From Maylandia zebra (lineage: Eukaryota; Chordata; Actinopteri; Cichliformes; Cichlidae): a stretch of 64,000 nucleotides of DNA. The stretch's first letter is position 1. Each line of letters starts with the position of its first letter. Positions 16,306 to 29,100 of the stretch are shown here, one piece after another. The notes beneath the pieces were generated by a model. The model had not been told where the DNA came from. It saw nothing but the letters and a program-made list of their open reading frames with translations, and ran no database searches. A program made the position numbers and the translations under genes. The stretch is from contig NC_135174.1 in NCBI RefSeq assembly GCF_041146795.1, positions 19,896,878 through 19,960,877 of the forward strand. The letters are read 5' to 3'.

Positions 16306-19300
16306 ATGTCATTTTTATTTGACTGGATCTACAGGGGGTTTAGTAGTATTTTACAGTTCTTAGGTGAGTACTGTGTGCTGCTCTGAAATGATGTACCCCA
16401 TTCTAAGTACTCCCATCCTAAGCTTGGTGCATTTTGTTCAGGCACTGACATGTTACTACAATGATCACAGCATATGCATATATGTCTGTTCCCTAACTTC
16501 TCCTACACCAGTTAATCAATCTGGTTGAAGCTTATATAAACTGCCTATAGTAGCAAGATTTCCAACATATAGATAGCTTTGGAAATCAAATCTTTACAAA
16601 CATGGGCATGCAATTCTTTAAGTGTTCCAGTCTGGGTTAAAAACTCACCACAGCACTATAATCACAAATTCAGGTCGGAAAATGGATCCTACTGTACAGC
16701 TCCATTCTCACGTAAACACAGTGGTAAAATCCTGCTTTTTACATTTGAGGCTGCTGTCAAAAATCAAGCCTCTTCTGTCAACTTTGTGCAACCTTGAAAC
16801 AGTAATACATGCTTTTTTAAACATCACATTTTAATAACTATAATATACTTTTTATTTAAATTAGCCAGGCCTCCAATTGTTCGCCTCCAGCTGGTGCAAA
16901 ATGTAGCCGCTCGATTTTTTTAAGATCCTTTTATTTGTTTTTAAGTCCCTTAATGGTCGTGCTCTTGTCTGAGCTGTTTCACCCACATGTCCCGTCTCAT
17001 TCTCTGAGGTCAGCAGACCAGCAAACTCAGAGGTGATAGAGCTGCAGCGCAGCGTGAAGTGGAATAAAATAAGAATTCTTCTGAATCCTTTCAGGTCTTT
17101 ACAAAAAGAGTGGGAAGCTAGTTTTCCTGGGCCTGGACAATGCCGGTAAAACAACGCTCCTACACATGCTGAAAGATGACAGGCTTGGGCAGCACGTTCC
17201 AACACTGCATCCAAGTAAGGGGATACTCAGAGTGCATATTACCCATGTGCTGTTTTTCCAGGTGTTGGTTTGGATTTTTCTTTATATTAGGCCACAGGTT
17301 GTGATCGCGCTGTCTTCTAAAAATACCATGCTCCTAAAACCATGTGATATTGGCCTTGTTATTGTGCTGCTTATACAGTTATTATATGGTAAATAGATAA
17401 TGGCTGATTTATTTTTAAGATGCAAGTATTTCATTAAAGTGTTGATAGTGTACTGTAGTGTTCCTCAACATATACTTTATTACTTTTATACATTCTCTTA
17501 TAAAGGTGTCACCTGTCATATAGACTGTCTTATGTGTTGTGTAATAGTAAAAAATTGTCTTTATTAGTTAAGCGATTGACACCTTTAAGCCTTATCTTTG
17601 CATAAAGTGACCCCGCCTATTACTTTATAGCTGGCAGTCTTCCCACCCTGCTGTATGTCACCATCATTGGGGCTCCTTTAATTTGTGGCCTCAAAGTTGC
17701 GATTAGTCTAACATCATCTTTTAGCAGTGCAGGTCTCTGCATGTCATTGACATTCCTCTGTCTGTGCATCTCAAATTTTCTCATGTGCGAAAACATCTCA
17801 GGTGTATTTTCTTTCACACAAAGCTTCTGAAGAGCTAACAATCGGTGGCATGACATTTACTACGTTTGATCTCGGAGGACATGTACAAGGTGAGATCTAT
17901 TTCCATTTTTGCTGGCAGTGAGACGCTATTGAATTTTTTGTATCTATTTTGTTTGTGTTATTTATTTAAGTTATTTAGCACAGGATAGCAACAACACTAC
18001 ATTTCTGTGGGCTTAGAGCATCTGATTGATTCTCAAACCTTTAGCATATGTGTTCACATCGCCCCATTCATTTGGTTTTAATGTTTATTAAATACAGAAA
18101 GGAGAGGAAACGGGTTTACTAGATCACAAAATACACTTCTACTATTGTAAGTTGAAAAGTTGAAGATTAGTGACTGCTGCCTATGTTATCTTCAACGGTA
18201 GCACCTCCTGTCATCAGAAACATGTATAACCAAACTGACAGGTTGACAAATCAGTGCACATGGCTGCCACATGATGTCTCTGTAGACCCCCGTCACACTG
18301 ATCTGTTGTTTTTCTTCAATTTGATATTTTTAGCGCATGCATTCACGCTTGAATGCTGAGTGATCTGATTCATTGTACCCATGTCAACAGAAAATCTAAA
18401 GGCAGGATGTATTGTAATTAGAATTTGTACCAGTGCTATTAAAAATAAAGATAGAGAAAACTAACCCTCTATAGTTTCATTTGAAAATCATTATCCAAAT
18501 GATCTAAATCCGTTGGTAAGACAAAACCCATATTTGATTTGTACAGTCAAATTAAAATGCTATTTCCACATCTGTCCATTGCTGTCTAATTAGACTTTAA
18601 AATTAGATAAGTAACACTGTTTATCAGTGCTATTAGTGGCGAGCAGCTTAAACTTGACTTGAGGCGTAATTAGCCATATTAGCTGAAAATAGTTAATCTG
18701 TATTTGTGTGTATTTAGATGTGAGGATGTGTAAACTACCGCTTCTCTACAGGAGAAAGGACATAATTATATTTTCAAAGGTTTATAGTTAGACTGCTGCA
18801 TTTCAGAGACTCATGTTGAGTTGTTGCAATCGCAGCTAATTCACAGCCGTTTTCCCTTCTTTATAGCACGAAGAGTTTGGAAGAACTACCTGCCAGCTGT
18901 GAATGGAGTCGTCTTTCTTGTAGACTGTGCAGATCATGACAGACTCACAGAATCCAAGACTGAACTTGATGTAAGGTTAAACATTGCTGTTACAAACAGT
19001 TTCCACCACACAGGACTGTTTTTGTGTGTTAGCAATGGATTGCTGGTTAGTTTGTCTCTCTTTTATTTTTTCTAGGCTCTCCTTGCAGATGAGACCATAG
19101 TCAATGTACCAGTGTTGGTGTTAGGTAATAAAATTGACCGCCCCGAAGCTATCAGCGAAGGAGGACTTAGAGGAGCTTTTGCTCTTGATGGCCAAGTTAC
19201 CGGGAAGGTAGGCATGTCTTGAGGATTCTTTCTTAATTCACAGAAATATGCAGGAGCACATATGATCGTCATTCTAATTGATCCTTGTTGTAACTGACAG

Positions 19301-19417
19301 GGAAATGTGTTGCTGAAGGAGCTGAATGCTCGACCCCTGGAGATTTTCATGTGCAGCGTGTTGAAAAAACAAGGCTATGGGGAAGGTTTCAGATGGTTAT
19401 CACAGTATATCGACTGA
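16306..19417 (+). CDS. sar1a: Small GTPase SAR1A, COPII coat
   Basis: Sar1 is the GTPase that starts COPII coat assembly at ER exit sites: GTP-bound Sar1 inserts its N-terminal helix in the ER membrane and recruits Sec23/24. Coding exons 16306-16363, 17095-17214, 17824-17889, 18867-18970, 19076-19207 and 19301-19417 total 597 bases, 198 residues, the exact family length. Seen: the hydrophobic N-terminal helix [21 protein letters not shown]-loop GLDNAGKTT, switch threonine in HVPTLHPTSEEL, DLGGH, NKID and the C-terminal [26 protein letters not shown] and WLSQYID are closer to SAR1A, while HVQARRVW recalls SAR1B; synteny with ppa1 favours SAR1A. The segment [14 protein letters not shown] departs from the usual EERLREIFGLYGQT. 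A noncoding first exon lies near 14908. spock2 faces it tail to tail. Confidence 0.96.
16861..17050 (+). mobile_element. L2-like LINE 3' fragment
   Basis: Broken translation gives [11 protein letters not shown], then a block resembling [12 protein letters not shown], which fits the C-terminal part of the ORF2 protein of L2/Rex1-type LINEs of fish. The relic is short, interrupted, and ends only about 45 bases before a sar1a coding exon (17095). Confidence 0.65.
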
Positions 19418-20501
19418 CAAAGAGATGAGCTTAACCAAAAAGGATGTAGAAGTTTGATCCTTAGTGAGTGTCAGCCCATCCAAATTTCAGGTCTTACTAC
19501 TAAGAATATTTTAATTCCTAAATCCACATGAACTGTCCTAAATGTGTTATTAATTTGAGAGACAATTGAGTTGCATGAAATATAAATTAGGTTGCGTTAT
19601 ACCAGATTACAGCCATGCATTATGCAGTAATGCACGGTTCAGTGTTGCATTACTTCTGTGTTTATCTTGGAATTTAGTAGTGAGCGAGTGATGAAACAGA
19701 AGGGCTCAAGGGGATCGTGAGGGGCTAGCTAATTGCGTTAAGACGGTCTAGTTTAGATTTTCAGATTCTTGTAGATAAATAAGAAACTACAGAAGATATT
19801 TTTTAGTTCGTTTTGTCTGTTAGTGCACAGCCTTAGCATTTAAAACATAAAGCCAAAGATGTATGCTAATGACTTGGGATTAACAGGCCCAGATGTTGGG
19901 ACTTCAACAAAAAAACATCTTCAATGCTGAGTGCTGAGCCAAAATAACATAAAAATCTCATTTTTGGTCATCAAGAAAGGTGAAAATTGTTAAATGAAAA
20001 GATGATGGCGTACACTGAGTGAAATTAGACATCATGTTGATAAGTGTGCTGTGATTAATGTGCTGCTTGCTTTCGGCATCTTAATGAAGCTGGCTTGTTG
20101 GTTTTTGTGAAATCAACCTGTACGCGTAGAGATCTGGGTTGAAGGCAGCTAATTTGACAGGAGGACCGACTTATTTATGGGCCGTCCAGTATAGAATTGA
20201 AAGATAAAAAAGCTGTCCTTTGCTTTATTATATTACAAAGACTGTAAGAAAAAAACCATCCCTCATAGAATATAGGTCAGACTAGGAAAGAATATATGTA
20301 TTTTTGAGTCTTTTCATCTTCGTCTTAACTAGCACCCACTAAAAGAGTGTCTCATCTCTCTGCTCAGTATTTCCTCATGGTCTTACTTGAATCAAGCATA
20401 GAAAAAAGTCCAAGTTAAAGCAGCAATATTTGAATAAGAGACTGAAAAAAGGGTTTTATTAATTTATTTATTCATTCATTGTATCTAGAGCCTGAGATAT
20501 A

Positions 20502-22106
20502 CAGTGGGGCAAAAAAGTATTTAGTCAGCCACCGATTGTGCAAGTTCCCCCACCTAAAATGATGACAGAGGTCAGTAATTTGCACCAGAGGTACACTTCA
20601 ACTGTGAGAGACAGAATGTGAAAAAAAAAATCCATGAATCCACATGGTAGGATTTGTAAAGAATTTATTCGTAAATCAGGGTGGAAAATAAGTATTTGGT
20701 CAATAACAAAAATACAACTCAATACTTTGTAACATAACCTTTGTTGGCAATAACAGGGGTCAAACGTTTACTATAGGTCTTTACCAGGTTTGCACACACA
20801 GTAGCTGGTATTTTGGCCCATTCCTCCATGCAGATCTTCTCGAGAGCAGTGATGTTTTGGGGCTGTCGCCGAGCAACACAGACTTTCAACTCCCGCCACA
20901 GATTTTCTATGGGGTTGAGGTCTGGAGACTGGCTAGGCCACTCCAGGACTTTCAAATGCTTCTTACGGAGCCACTCCTTTGTTGCCCGGGCGGTGTGTTT
21001 TGGATCATTGTCATGTTGGAAGACCCAGCCTCGTTTCATCTTCAAAGTTCTCACTGATGGAAGGAGGTTTTGGCTCAAAATCTCACGATACATGGCCCCA
21101 TTCATTCTGTCCTTAACACGGATCAGTCGTCCTGTCCCCTTGGCAGAAAAACAGCCCCATAGCATGATGTTTCCACCCCCATGCTTCACAGTAGGTATGG
21201 TGTTCTTGGGATGCAACTCAGTATTCTTCTTCCTCCAAACACGACGAGTTGAGTTTATACCAAAAAGTTCTACTTTGGTTTCATCTGACCAGATGACATT
21301 CTCCCAATCCTGTGCTGTATCATCCATGTGCTCTCTGGCAAACTTCAGACGGGCCTGGACATGCACTGGCTTCAGCAGCGGAACACGTCTGGCACTGCGG
21401 GATTTGATTCCCTGCCGTTGTAGTGTGTTACTGATGGTGACCTTTGTTACTTTGGTCCCAGCTCTCTGCAGGTCATTCACCAGGTCCCCCCGTGTGGTTC
21501 TGGGATCTTTGCTCACCGTTCTCATCATCATTTTGACCCCACGGGATGAGATCTTGTGTGGAGCCCCAGATCGAGGGAGATTATCAGTGGTCTTGTATGT
21601 CTTCCATTTTCTGATGATTGCTCCCACAGTTGATTTTTTCACACCAAGCTGCTTGCCTATTGTAGATTCACTCTTCCCAGTCTGGTGCAGGTCTACAATA
21701 CTTTTCCTGGTGTCCTTCGAAAGCTGTTTGGTCTTGGCCATGGCGGAGTTTGGAGTCTGACTGTTTGAGGCTGTGGACAGGTGTCTTTTATACAGATGAT
21801 GAGTTCAAACAGGTGCCATTCATACAGGTAACGAGTGGGGGACAGAAAAGCTTCTTACAGAAGACGTTATAGGTCTGTGAGAGCCAGAGATTTTCCTTGT
21901 TTGAGGTGACCAAATACTTATTTTCCACCCTAATTTACGAATAAATTCTTTACAAATCCTACCATGTGGATTCATGGATTTTTTTTTCACATTCTGTCTC
22001 TCACAGTTGAAGTGTACCTCTGGTGCAAATTACTGACCTCTGTCATCATTTTAAGTGGGGGAACTTGCACAATCGGTGGCTGACTAAATACTTTTTTGCC
22101 CCACTG
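20502..22106 (-). mobile_element. Complete Tc1/mariner transposon
   Basis: The element is 1605 bases, flanked by TA on both sides (20500-20501, 22107-22108). Terminal inverted repeats of about 200 bases (20502-20702 and 21907-22106) begin CAGTGGGGCAAAAAAGTATT. They differ by only two substitutions and one base in an A run. A single transposase frame fills most of the interior on the - strand. The structure is that of a full-length, potentially autonomous copy. From memory, this terminus belongs to a Tc1 lineage widespread in teleosts and also reported in lampreys; that needs a database match. Confidence 0.97.
20719..21741 (-). CDS. Tc1-family transposase, intact
   Basis: A DD34E transposase of 340 residues that would cut and paste the surrounding element at TA targets. 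The frame has no internal stop. The N-terminal part (about residues 1-120) carries the paired helix-turn-helix DNA-binding domains ([20 protein letters not shown] and [15 protein letters not shown]) with an AT-hook-like [11 protein letters not shown] linker between. The catalytic triad is Asp in [13 protein letters not shown], Asp in [11 protein letters not shown] and Glu in [15 protein letters not shown], with 34 residues between the second Asp and the Glu. The usual [12 protein letters not shown] block is present. It starts at the ATG within GGCCATGG, the family's normal MAKTK start. The length matches active Tc1 transposases. Activity is inferred from integrity only. Confidence 0.97.
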   Translation of the reverse strand: MAKTKQLSKDTRKSIVDLHQTGKSESTIGKQLGVKKSTVGAIIRKWKTYKTTDNLPRSGAPHKISSRGVKMMMRTVSKDPRTTRGDLVNDLQRAGTKVTKVTISNTLQRQGIKSRSARRVPLLKPVHVQARLKFAREHMDDTAQDWENVIWSDETKVELFGINSTRRVWRKKNTELHPKNTIPTVKHGGGNIMLWGCFSAKGTGRLIRVKDRMNGAMYREILSQNLLPSVRTLKMKRGWVFQHDNDPKHTARATKEWLRKKHLKVLEWPSQSPDLNPIENLWRELKVCVARRQPQNITALEKICMEEWAKIPATVCANLVKTYSKRLTPVIANKGYVTKY

Positions 22107-22812
22107 TAAATTAAATTCAATAACTACCCAGGTTCAAGTGTTGCAGGTACTTTATGACTGTCTGAAAAGATACAAGAGTGCACATGCAAACGTTTACATG
22201 CTTAACTACACAAATTAATCTGATCTTATTCAGCATACTTGAAATTTAAGTTTGCTTTTGATTCATTTTTTTGTTTTTTTTTCTTAGTCGATGCATGAAA
22301 ATATTTTATTGATTTTTATTAATTAATTTTTTACAACGCACTGTATACATTTATATCCTCATTACGAGAAACATGAAGTACAAAAACAGGAAGAGAGGCA
22401 TGTGATCTTTGCACCATATTTTCAGCAGCCCTTGTTTACAGTTTAGATATGTGGTTTATTAATATGTGAAGGAATATTTACAACCCAGATTAAAAGATGT
22501 GTATAAAAACAGACTTCATACAGGGAGTCTCGTTTGTTTACTAAAATGTAGCATGCGTGTTAACAAACTGCTTTTCCTTTCAACAGCGTTGTGTACCACT
22601 TACCGAACACATGTAAATTATGTATAATACTGATGTAAATGCTTGTACAGTTACTGCCCTTGAAAAAAACACTATGAAGGACTTATTTGTAACTGTATAG
22701 TACTGGATTTGATATTTTCAGCAGTTATCAGTGAATATAGGTTCATGTTAAATAACATCACCCACACAGAACGATGTGAAAGTTTGATCTACTTAATAAG
22801 CAGTTGACATGT

Positions 22813-22818
22813 AATAAA
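22813..22818 (+). terminator. Candidate polyadenylation signal of sar1a
   Basis: AATAAA within TGTAATAAAACC, followed by a T-rich and TG-containing stretch, on the sar1a strand. It is the first convincing signal after the stop codon. Placement is inferred. Confidence 0.4.
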
Positions 22819-24254
22819 ACCTGCTTTTTATAGACCAAACTGGCCCTGTCTCTTTGATTGATTCTTTTTCCACTGGTTTTCACATGCTAGTATTCCTTTT
22901 TCAGGTGGAATTGCTATAAATATGGATTTTTGGAGCCAGGATTTAACTTTTAATTTAATGCCACTGGGAAACCTGATCTTTCCAGATGGAATACAATTAC
23001 AAAACAGAATTATTAATATAGTTATTACAAGAAGTAATAAACCTCCTTTCCAAACTGTAATGATTAAAAAAACATTATTTTACTAATAAAATAAGAATGG
23101 GGATAGAATCGCAAGACTCCGGACTGCTGCTACAGATGGTTCCTAAATATTCATTTTGTGTGTGTGTCTAAGTTATCAGCCAAAATGAAGCCCCAAGCTG
23201 GTAATCTTGGAGTAATTTTTGATTCAGACCTGTCATTAAATACCCCAAGCAACTCAAGCAGATGCAGTCATGGTTTTTTTTTTTCAGCCGAAGCACATCA
23301 CGGAAATTTTCCTTTCACTCATCGACGTGTAGCAAGGCTTTAATGCTTTTATCTCCAGGCTTAATTATGGTGATGCACCCCGTAATATCAGCAGACTGCA
23401 GCTATTTCAGAGCGCTGCCAGACTTCTAATACTCTCCAAGAGAAGTGATCACATTAACTCAATTCTTTTGGCCATTCACTGGTTGTCACTTTTCTGAGAA
23501 ATTACTTTGAATTTTTTAGTCCTGGCTTTGAAATCGCTGCACGTTTGACGCTTGCATTTAGATTCGTCAGACCCTATTCACAACAAAGTGGTTTGATCCA
23601 AGGATTTTAACTGAGCAGGATTGCTAAGTAACGAAGTTCAGATCCATTCATTCCCAATTGCGTAATCCGTTTGACCTCAAACAGTGCCGTCTTAAACATT
23701 TATCATTCATTTAGCAGCCAGCTGCTGTAATTTGTTCTTCTAGCATGAGGTGGGACCCAAATATGTCTGTAAATATTCCCAGGCTGCATGATGACATTGA
23801 TTTTTGTCAATGCCTTGTTAAACATGATTAAATGTACTGACAGCTTTAGCATGCCTTAGCTGTGACAGCCTTCTGTGTTTCATGCACTATTTTGGGGAAA
23901 GTTGATAAGAACATAGTTCTATTCATGTTTACACAACCAGCTCATGATTTAGTATAAGCAGAAATGGCTGTGTGTGGCAGGCTAAGTTTCAGGTTATTTT
24001 CTCCCAGTATAATGAGGACAGTTAATTTAGCTTTATCTTATACAGTAATTTCCCCACAGGCACCTGAGCACAGTTTTCTTTGCATGTCTTGCAGGATCAT
24101 CTAAAAATACTCACAATCAAATATAGTGAAAGACAGCGTGTGACTCGGTGCCACCGTCACTACGATTCCTAACACATCCGTCTCTAAGTGGTCATTTTAA
24201 TCTGTGATATACTGTGTAAGAATAAAAGTCAACATACGACTTGGCTCCATTGCC
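22819..24254. other. sar1a-spock2 intergenic spacer
   Basis: AT-rich spacer between two convergent genes. It contains the L2-like relic at about 23150-23600 and otherwise nothing I can name. Confidence 0.5.
23150..23600 (+). mobile_element. L2-like LINE relic
   Basis: Frame-shifted translation shows NLGVIFDSDLSLN, a coding-strand segment matching RLNYGDAP-like text, then LQLFQSAARLL-like and a HWLSLF-like block. This is the conserved end of the reverse-transcriptase region of L2/Rex1-type fish LINEs. It is broken by a T run near 23275-23285 and by several frame changes. Inactive. Confidence 0.7.
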
Positions 24255-24260
24255 TTTATT
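24255..24260 (-). terminator. Candidate polyadenylation signal of spock2
   Basis: AATAAA on the - strand (TTTATT on +), about 1.9 kb after the spock2 stop codon. That would give a 3' UTR of ordinary length for this gene. Inferred from position only. Confidence 0.4.
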
Positions 24261-26159
24261 AGTAAAGTGCTCAGCCAAGAATTAAATTCTTATTTACTAA
24301 CATGCAATACTAAAAACAAACAAATGTGTGGCCTATCGATAGCAAGAATGAAGACATGGCAACAATATTTTCATAGAAAAAAAAAAATACAGTGTAAATT
24401 CAAGTATACACACAGAACTTCAAGTAATGCACACTTCCTTTTAGAAACACAAAATACAGTATTTCAAGTTGCAAAGAAAACAAATATCTGTGTCACATTC
24501 TTTGACATGATTTCAGAGTCAGCAGAGGACAGCGACTAGTGGTTTCTACTGTGGGTGACGTTTGGGTCATTAAAGTACATTCTTAAGGTTTTCAATAATC
24601 CATCTGGGAATAAAGGTACTGTATATAGTTCTGTGCATCCACTTAAATAGTAAAACATGTACAATTTAAAAACTGCTTTGACCTTCACAAAAATAGTTTG
24701 AAACCATAGTGACCTGAAATCCTCTAAGCTTCTGTCACAGTTGATTCACTTGATTTATATACATAATCAGTTTGGAAATACATAACTACATTGTGCTGAG
24801 CTGCTTCGAAGGAAAAGTTTGACATTTTGGAAAGCAAACTTAAAAAGCATTAAATAGGCAAGTTGGAGATCAGAATTACTGTGAAATTGTTTAGCCATCC
24901 GAGGCAGAGGAAACAAGCTGTGGGCACAGCTGACATAGTGAACTTATTTACATAACCAATGATAGAATATTAGCGTTTATCACATTCATGACTATCTTCT
25001 GGCAAATGTAAATCCAGTATTTACTCTGCTTTAGTAACTGTGTGATTTTGATCTACCAACTCCTAAGGGAAATATCTGGTCCTTTAGCTGCTAAATGCTC
25101 CACTGTTATCACCAGCTGCTACAGTAAATGTGTATATCTGCTGTTTGGTGCTGATCAGGAGGTAGTGCCTGCTTTTCAGGTGTCTCGGAGACAGGAAATG
25201 GTGTCATGAGAGTGGTGAGAAGGAACCAAAACAGATGTAGAGCTACTGGGAGAAGCAGATCTATAATTCTCTTAATGTGATCACTACTGGTCCATTTGTC
25301 AGATTGTTTCATGTCAGACAGGATCAGCTAGTGTAGCTACTTTTAAAGGTATCCTGACCCAGGCATTAGCATTTTTTAAGGTAAGTAATTATCACATTTT
25401 CATTTGTAGACAAAGTGGGAAAAAGAAAATGATGTGTCAGACTGTTTCTTCCCCTAGCGCTTTTTAAAATAAGGTTCAAACAAACTTGATATAAATGTTA
25501 ACTTTTTTGGTCTTGTGATGTACTGGAGACCCCTTTAGATGGCTGGGATTGAGTCCAGCTCCCTGCTAGGCTATTAGGATGAATGTTAAATGTTTGGCTG
25601 TTTCTTTTTCTATACAGAAAGATCAAAGCAACTGTCTTCCCCTGGTCTTTATTCCTGTGATAATGAGCTTCTCATCTAACCTCTGCAAAAAAAACCATAA
25701 ATAAGCTTATTTCCCAAAATGTCAAACTGTTTGTTTAATGATCTCTAGTCATTCCAGTGGGACAACAACTCTAATACTCAAGCAACAGTTTACACAATAC
25801 AAAATTACTGGTAATCTCTATATGCATAGATGGCGCTTGAACAAGATAGGAATTCTGATGGACTTCAGCTACCAATGGTGCAGTAGTCAGTGGGTCCTGG
25901 TTTTCAGGACAGCAAAACAAACCAAAAAAGCTCTGTTGCTCAAAAAACAGAGAATAGAATGAAGCAATTACACATATCTAAGACAAAAAAAAAAACTGGT
26001 CATCGTTTCATCACTGGACCTGCCAAGCACTACACATCCCACCAGGACAATCCCGTACCTCCCGAGCACGAACCCCATAAATTTTAGCTTTTAGGAGAGA
26101 GCCGTCTCTGTAGATTTTCAGGCCAGCAGCCATGCTCTCCATATAGGGGTCACACAGTT

Positions 26160-29100
26160 CTACCAGATGTATCCTCCATCATCTGCCTCACCTTCCTCCT
26201 CTTCCTCCTCTTCTGCCTCCTCCCCGTTGTCCTCCGCCTCCTTCTCCTCCTCATCTTCCCATCCCACTCCACTTCCAAAATCTCCAGAATATCCCATCAC
26301 TTCATCTGTAAAAAGTGGATCAGATCAACTTAATTTCAGAAAGAAATTAAAAAAACAAGAACCACACAGACACGACAACACAAACAGGACTTATTTCCTG
26401 AAATAAGAACAATATTTTATGTCACTAAAGCTTTGATTTTTACTCTCTTGCATACACGAACACAGACAGCTGGAGACTTGATGGCCGAGTAGTCATTCCT
26501 GTTATATGTCTCTGAAGTCTGCCGCCTGGGGCATATTCACAATTGGTGCATTGTAATGTAAAGTCTCTCTGGGTAAGTCTGCATGATCACAGAAAATTGG
26601 CAAGCATGCAGACACATCAAGGACACTAAAGCTCTCCATCTGATGATGAAACATCACTCAGACCAAAGCAGAACCTAGTGGACTCATGTATATGGAAATT
26701 ATATTCAAGGCCTTACTGTAGGCTTAGTTAAAACCATTTTAGCTATAGTTTTAGAATCTATTAATTGCCACATAAATAACCAGTCATAAATGTTTGGAGT
26801 GCACCTGTCTATCTTATTGGCTTATTGTGTTTTACTTTAAAAGCATAACAAATAATCAGTATAATCTGGAGTAGGGGAAAGATAAAAAAAATCATCTGTA
26901 GACATGCAAAACAAGTTTGAAAGCACATTTGCTTCTGCGTACAACACTGGAGCTACACAGAATCACCATCATAGAGCTCAGTCCTGATGATCTGGCCCAA
27001 ATGCCATATTTTAGTCACTGCTTGGTCTGCCAAATAGAATGAGAGAAAATGTTGCTTCTAGTCCTCAGTTGCAGCAGAAATCACTCCACTCTTTTACTAC
27101 GGCATGATTAAGATGGTAAATAAGACTCTCCATACAATGCATATATATCATATTTTCACTCAATAAAAAGAACTGATGAACACCCCCGCCTGCCAGGATT
27201 CAAATATGCTCCTACCATATTTGTTGTTAATAGATTGAATACCAGTGATACATGACCCTTATAAGATAGTGTAGTGATAAACAATTCGCCTGTCCAAACT
27301 TTTTCATGCGTCAAGCAGAAACTGTTGTATCTTTGGTTCAGTACACATAAATCTGCATTTTCTTTATTTTTCTTATCAAACCTATCCAAGAGATTTGTTC
27401 TAATACTCTGGACAGTGTTCTGGTCCAGCCAATTGACCTGTATTTTTCTGCAGGAAGAGCTGTTTTCCATTAGTGCTGAATTGCCTGTTTTCTTGTCGGT
27501 AGCTGATTTTGTTTGGATTTTGACTTTTGATCAAACAAAACAAGCAGTACTGACTGTATCTTGGATACTATTTTTCTTCCTCTGACACAAATCTAATAAT
27601 TTGGTACAGCTCTTCTGACTCTAAAATCCACAAAGGGATTGAATGAGCGAAGCAATTAATTCCTGCACTGCAGAAAATGTAAAAACTTCTCAAGTTTGCA
27701 AGTGAGAGCTCAGAGCGTGTAGAAACAAATGGAAAACTATAGAAATGTAAGGAGAAAATTACAACCTGTCTAATCTTAAATATGAAAAGTGAAATTTCAA
27801 GTTTACCAATAATAAAAAGAGATAAAATAAAAATGGCTTGAGAAATCTATTTGAATAAAGCTGATTTTCATTAGAAACTGCCTAAAATCATCTTACTTGC
27901 GATAAGTACCTAACTTTAAGGATTTAAACAAAACACGACTTCAAGAGATGGAGATTGAAAGTATTTGTTTGCCATCCTCTTACCACAGTTGGGGTTGCCA
28001 TGGATTCTGGTGCCCATCATCTCTTCACCGTGCTGGTCCGCGCACCAGCACTCCCCTCGGCTCTGGTCGCACTGCACTTTCCTGTAGTAGCCGTCCTCAT
28101 CGCAGCTGGGAATGTACATCCCTGCAAAGACCCACACATACAAACACGCAGCCATTTCTTGAATATTGATACCCTGAGCACACACACAGCTGCCTGATAC
28201 TGATGCTGGAAATGAGTGCAGCAAACGAGAATGCCAGCACGCTTTAGTGAACCTGTGATAAGACCATCAGTTAGGATAGAGAGGCAGCTTTTTGGCAGAG
28301 AATGCCATGGAGACAGTGAAAACTTTCCCTGTTTGTTTTACACAAACACACATATGTTTGGTGGATACGATTTGGTGATGTGGTGTGTTTCCTTCTATTG
28401 CCAGAGTGGCATATAAAAATATAGTGACAGCCTCTGTGACAGAGCTCCACTGTTTCAGCATCCCTCAGGACACTTGTCAAACCCAAAGCAAAGCTCTCTA
28501 ACAAGCTCCAACCCTCCCCACCCCAATTCTGTGAAAAAAAAAACCAATCACAATAAGTAAGACGAGTGGGCTTCAGGGATTGGAGAACCAATCTCTAGGT
28601 CTGGAGCTGAAGAAAGAAAAGCCGCTGTGTTGTACAGTATGTTGAGCACGCAGTATGTAGAGCCTGTGTCGTGGTGTTTCTTGCTGGGCCAGACGGCCTT
28701 GCTCTGTGTCAGCCTTGCTCTCTCCCAAAGCCAAGTGCTGCCCCCTAATCCCCCCCCCCCCCAGCCTGATTAGGGCCTAATCCTAGCCGTGTGCTTGTGA
28801 TCTCTTTAATGAGCCTTCTACAGCTTCTTGCCTGCTGCTTCCAGTGCTTTGTTACATAAGTTCACCAAGAGACTCAAAGCCAATCTGAGGGCACACACCA
28901 GCTTGATGGCTGAGCTGTATGTCTTTGAAAGGATCTGAGTTAAAAGAGCAACAAGATCCTGCTCAACATATGTTCCTATGCAAGCGTAGTGGTTAAAAAC
29001 CTTCAAATATATATTTAACAGCACAGTATTGTAATGAAAAATGTATTTACCCGGCTTCTTTTTGGCTGCCTCCTGCACTTGGATCCGCTCCAGCTCAGCA

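Larger units (their letters stand above)
19418..22818 (+). other. sar1a 3' UTR / downstream region with Tc1 insertion
   Basis: No AATAAA that I trust lies in the kilobase after the stop codon; the first convincing one is at 22813-22818. If that is the real end, the sar1a 3' UTR is about 3.4 kb long and contains the whole Tc1 element (20502-22106), in antisense orientation. An earlier, non-canonical end cannot be excluded. Confidence 0.4.

Noticed and set aside
20813-21760. Long forward open frame of about 315 codons
   Set aside because: It is antisense to the intact Tc1 transposase and matches nothing; the - strand frame carries all the domain motifs.
26167-26406. Serine/proline-rich forward frame
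   Set aside because: It is the antisense of the Glu-rich C terminus of spock2 (GAG/GAA codons read backwards as CTC/TTC, giving serine-rich text).
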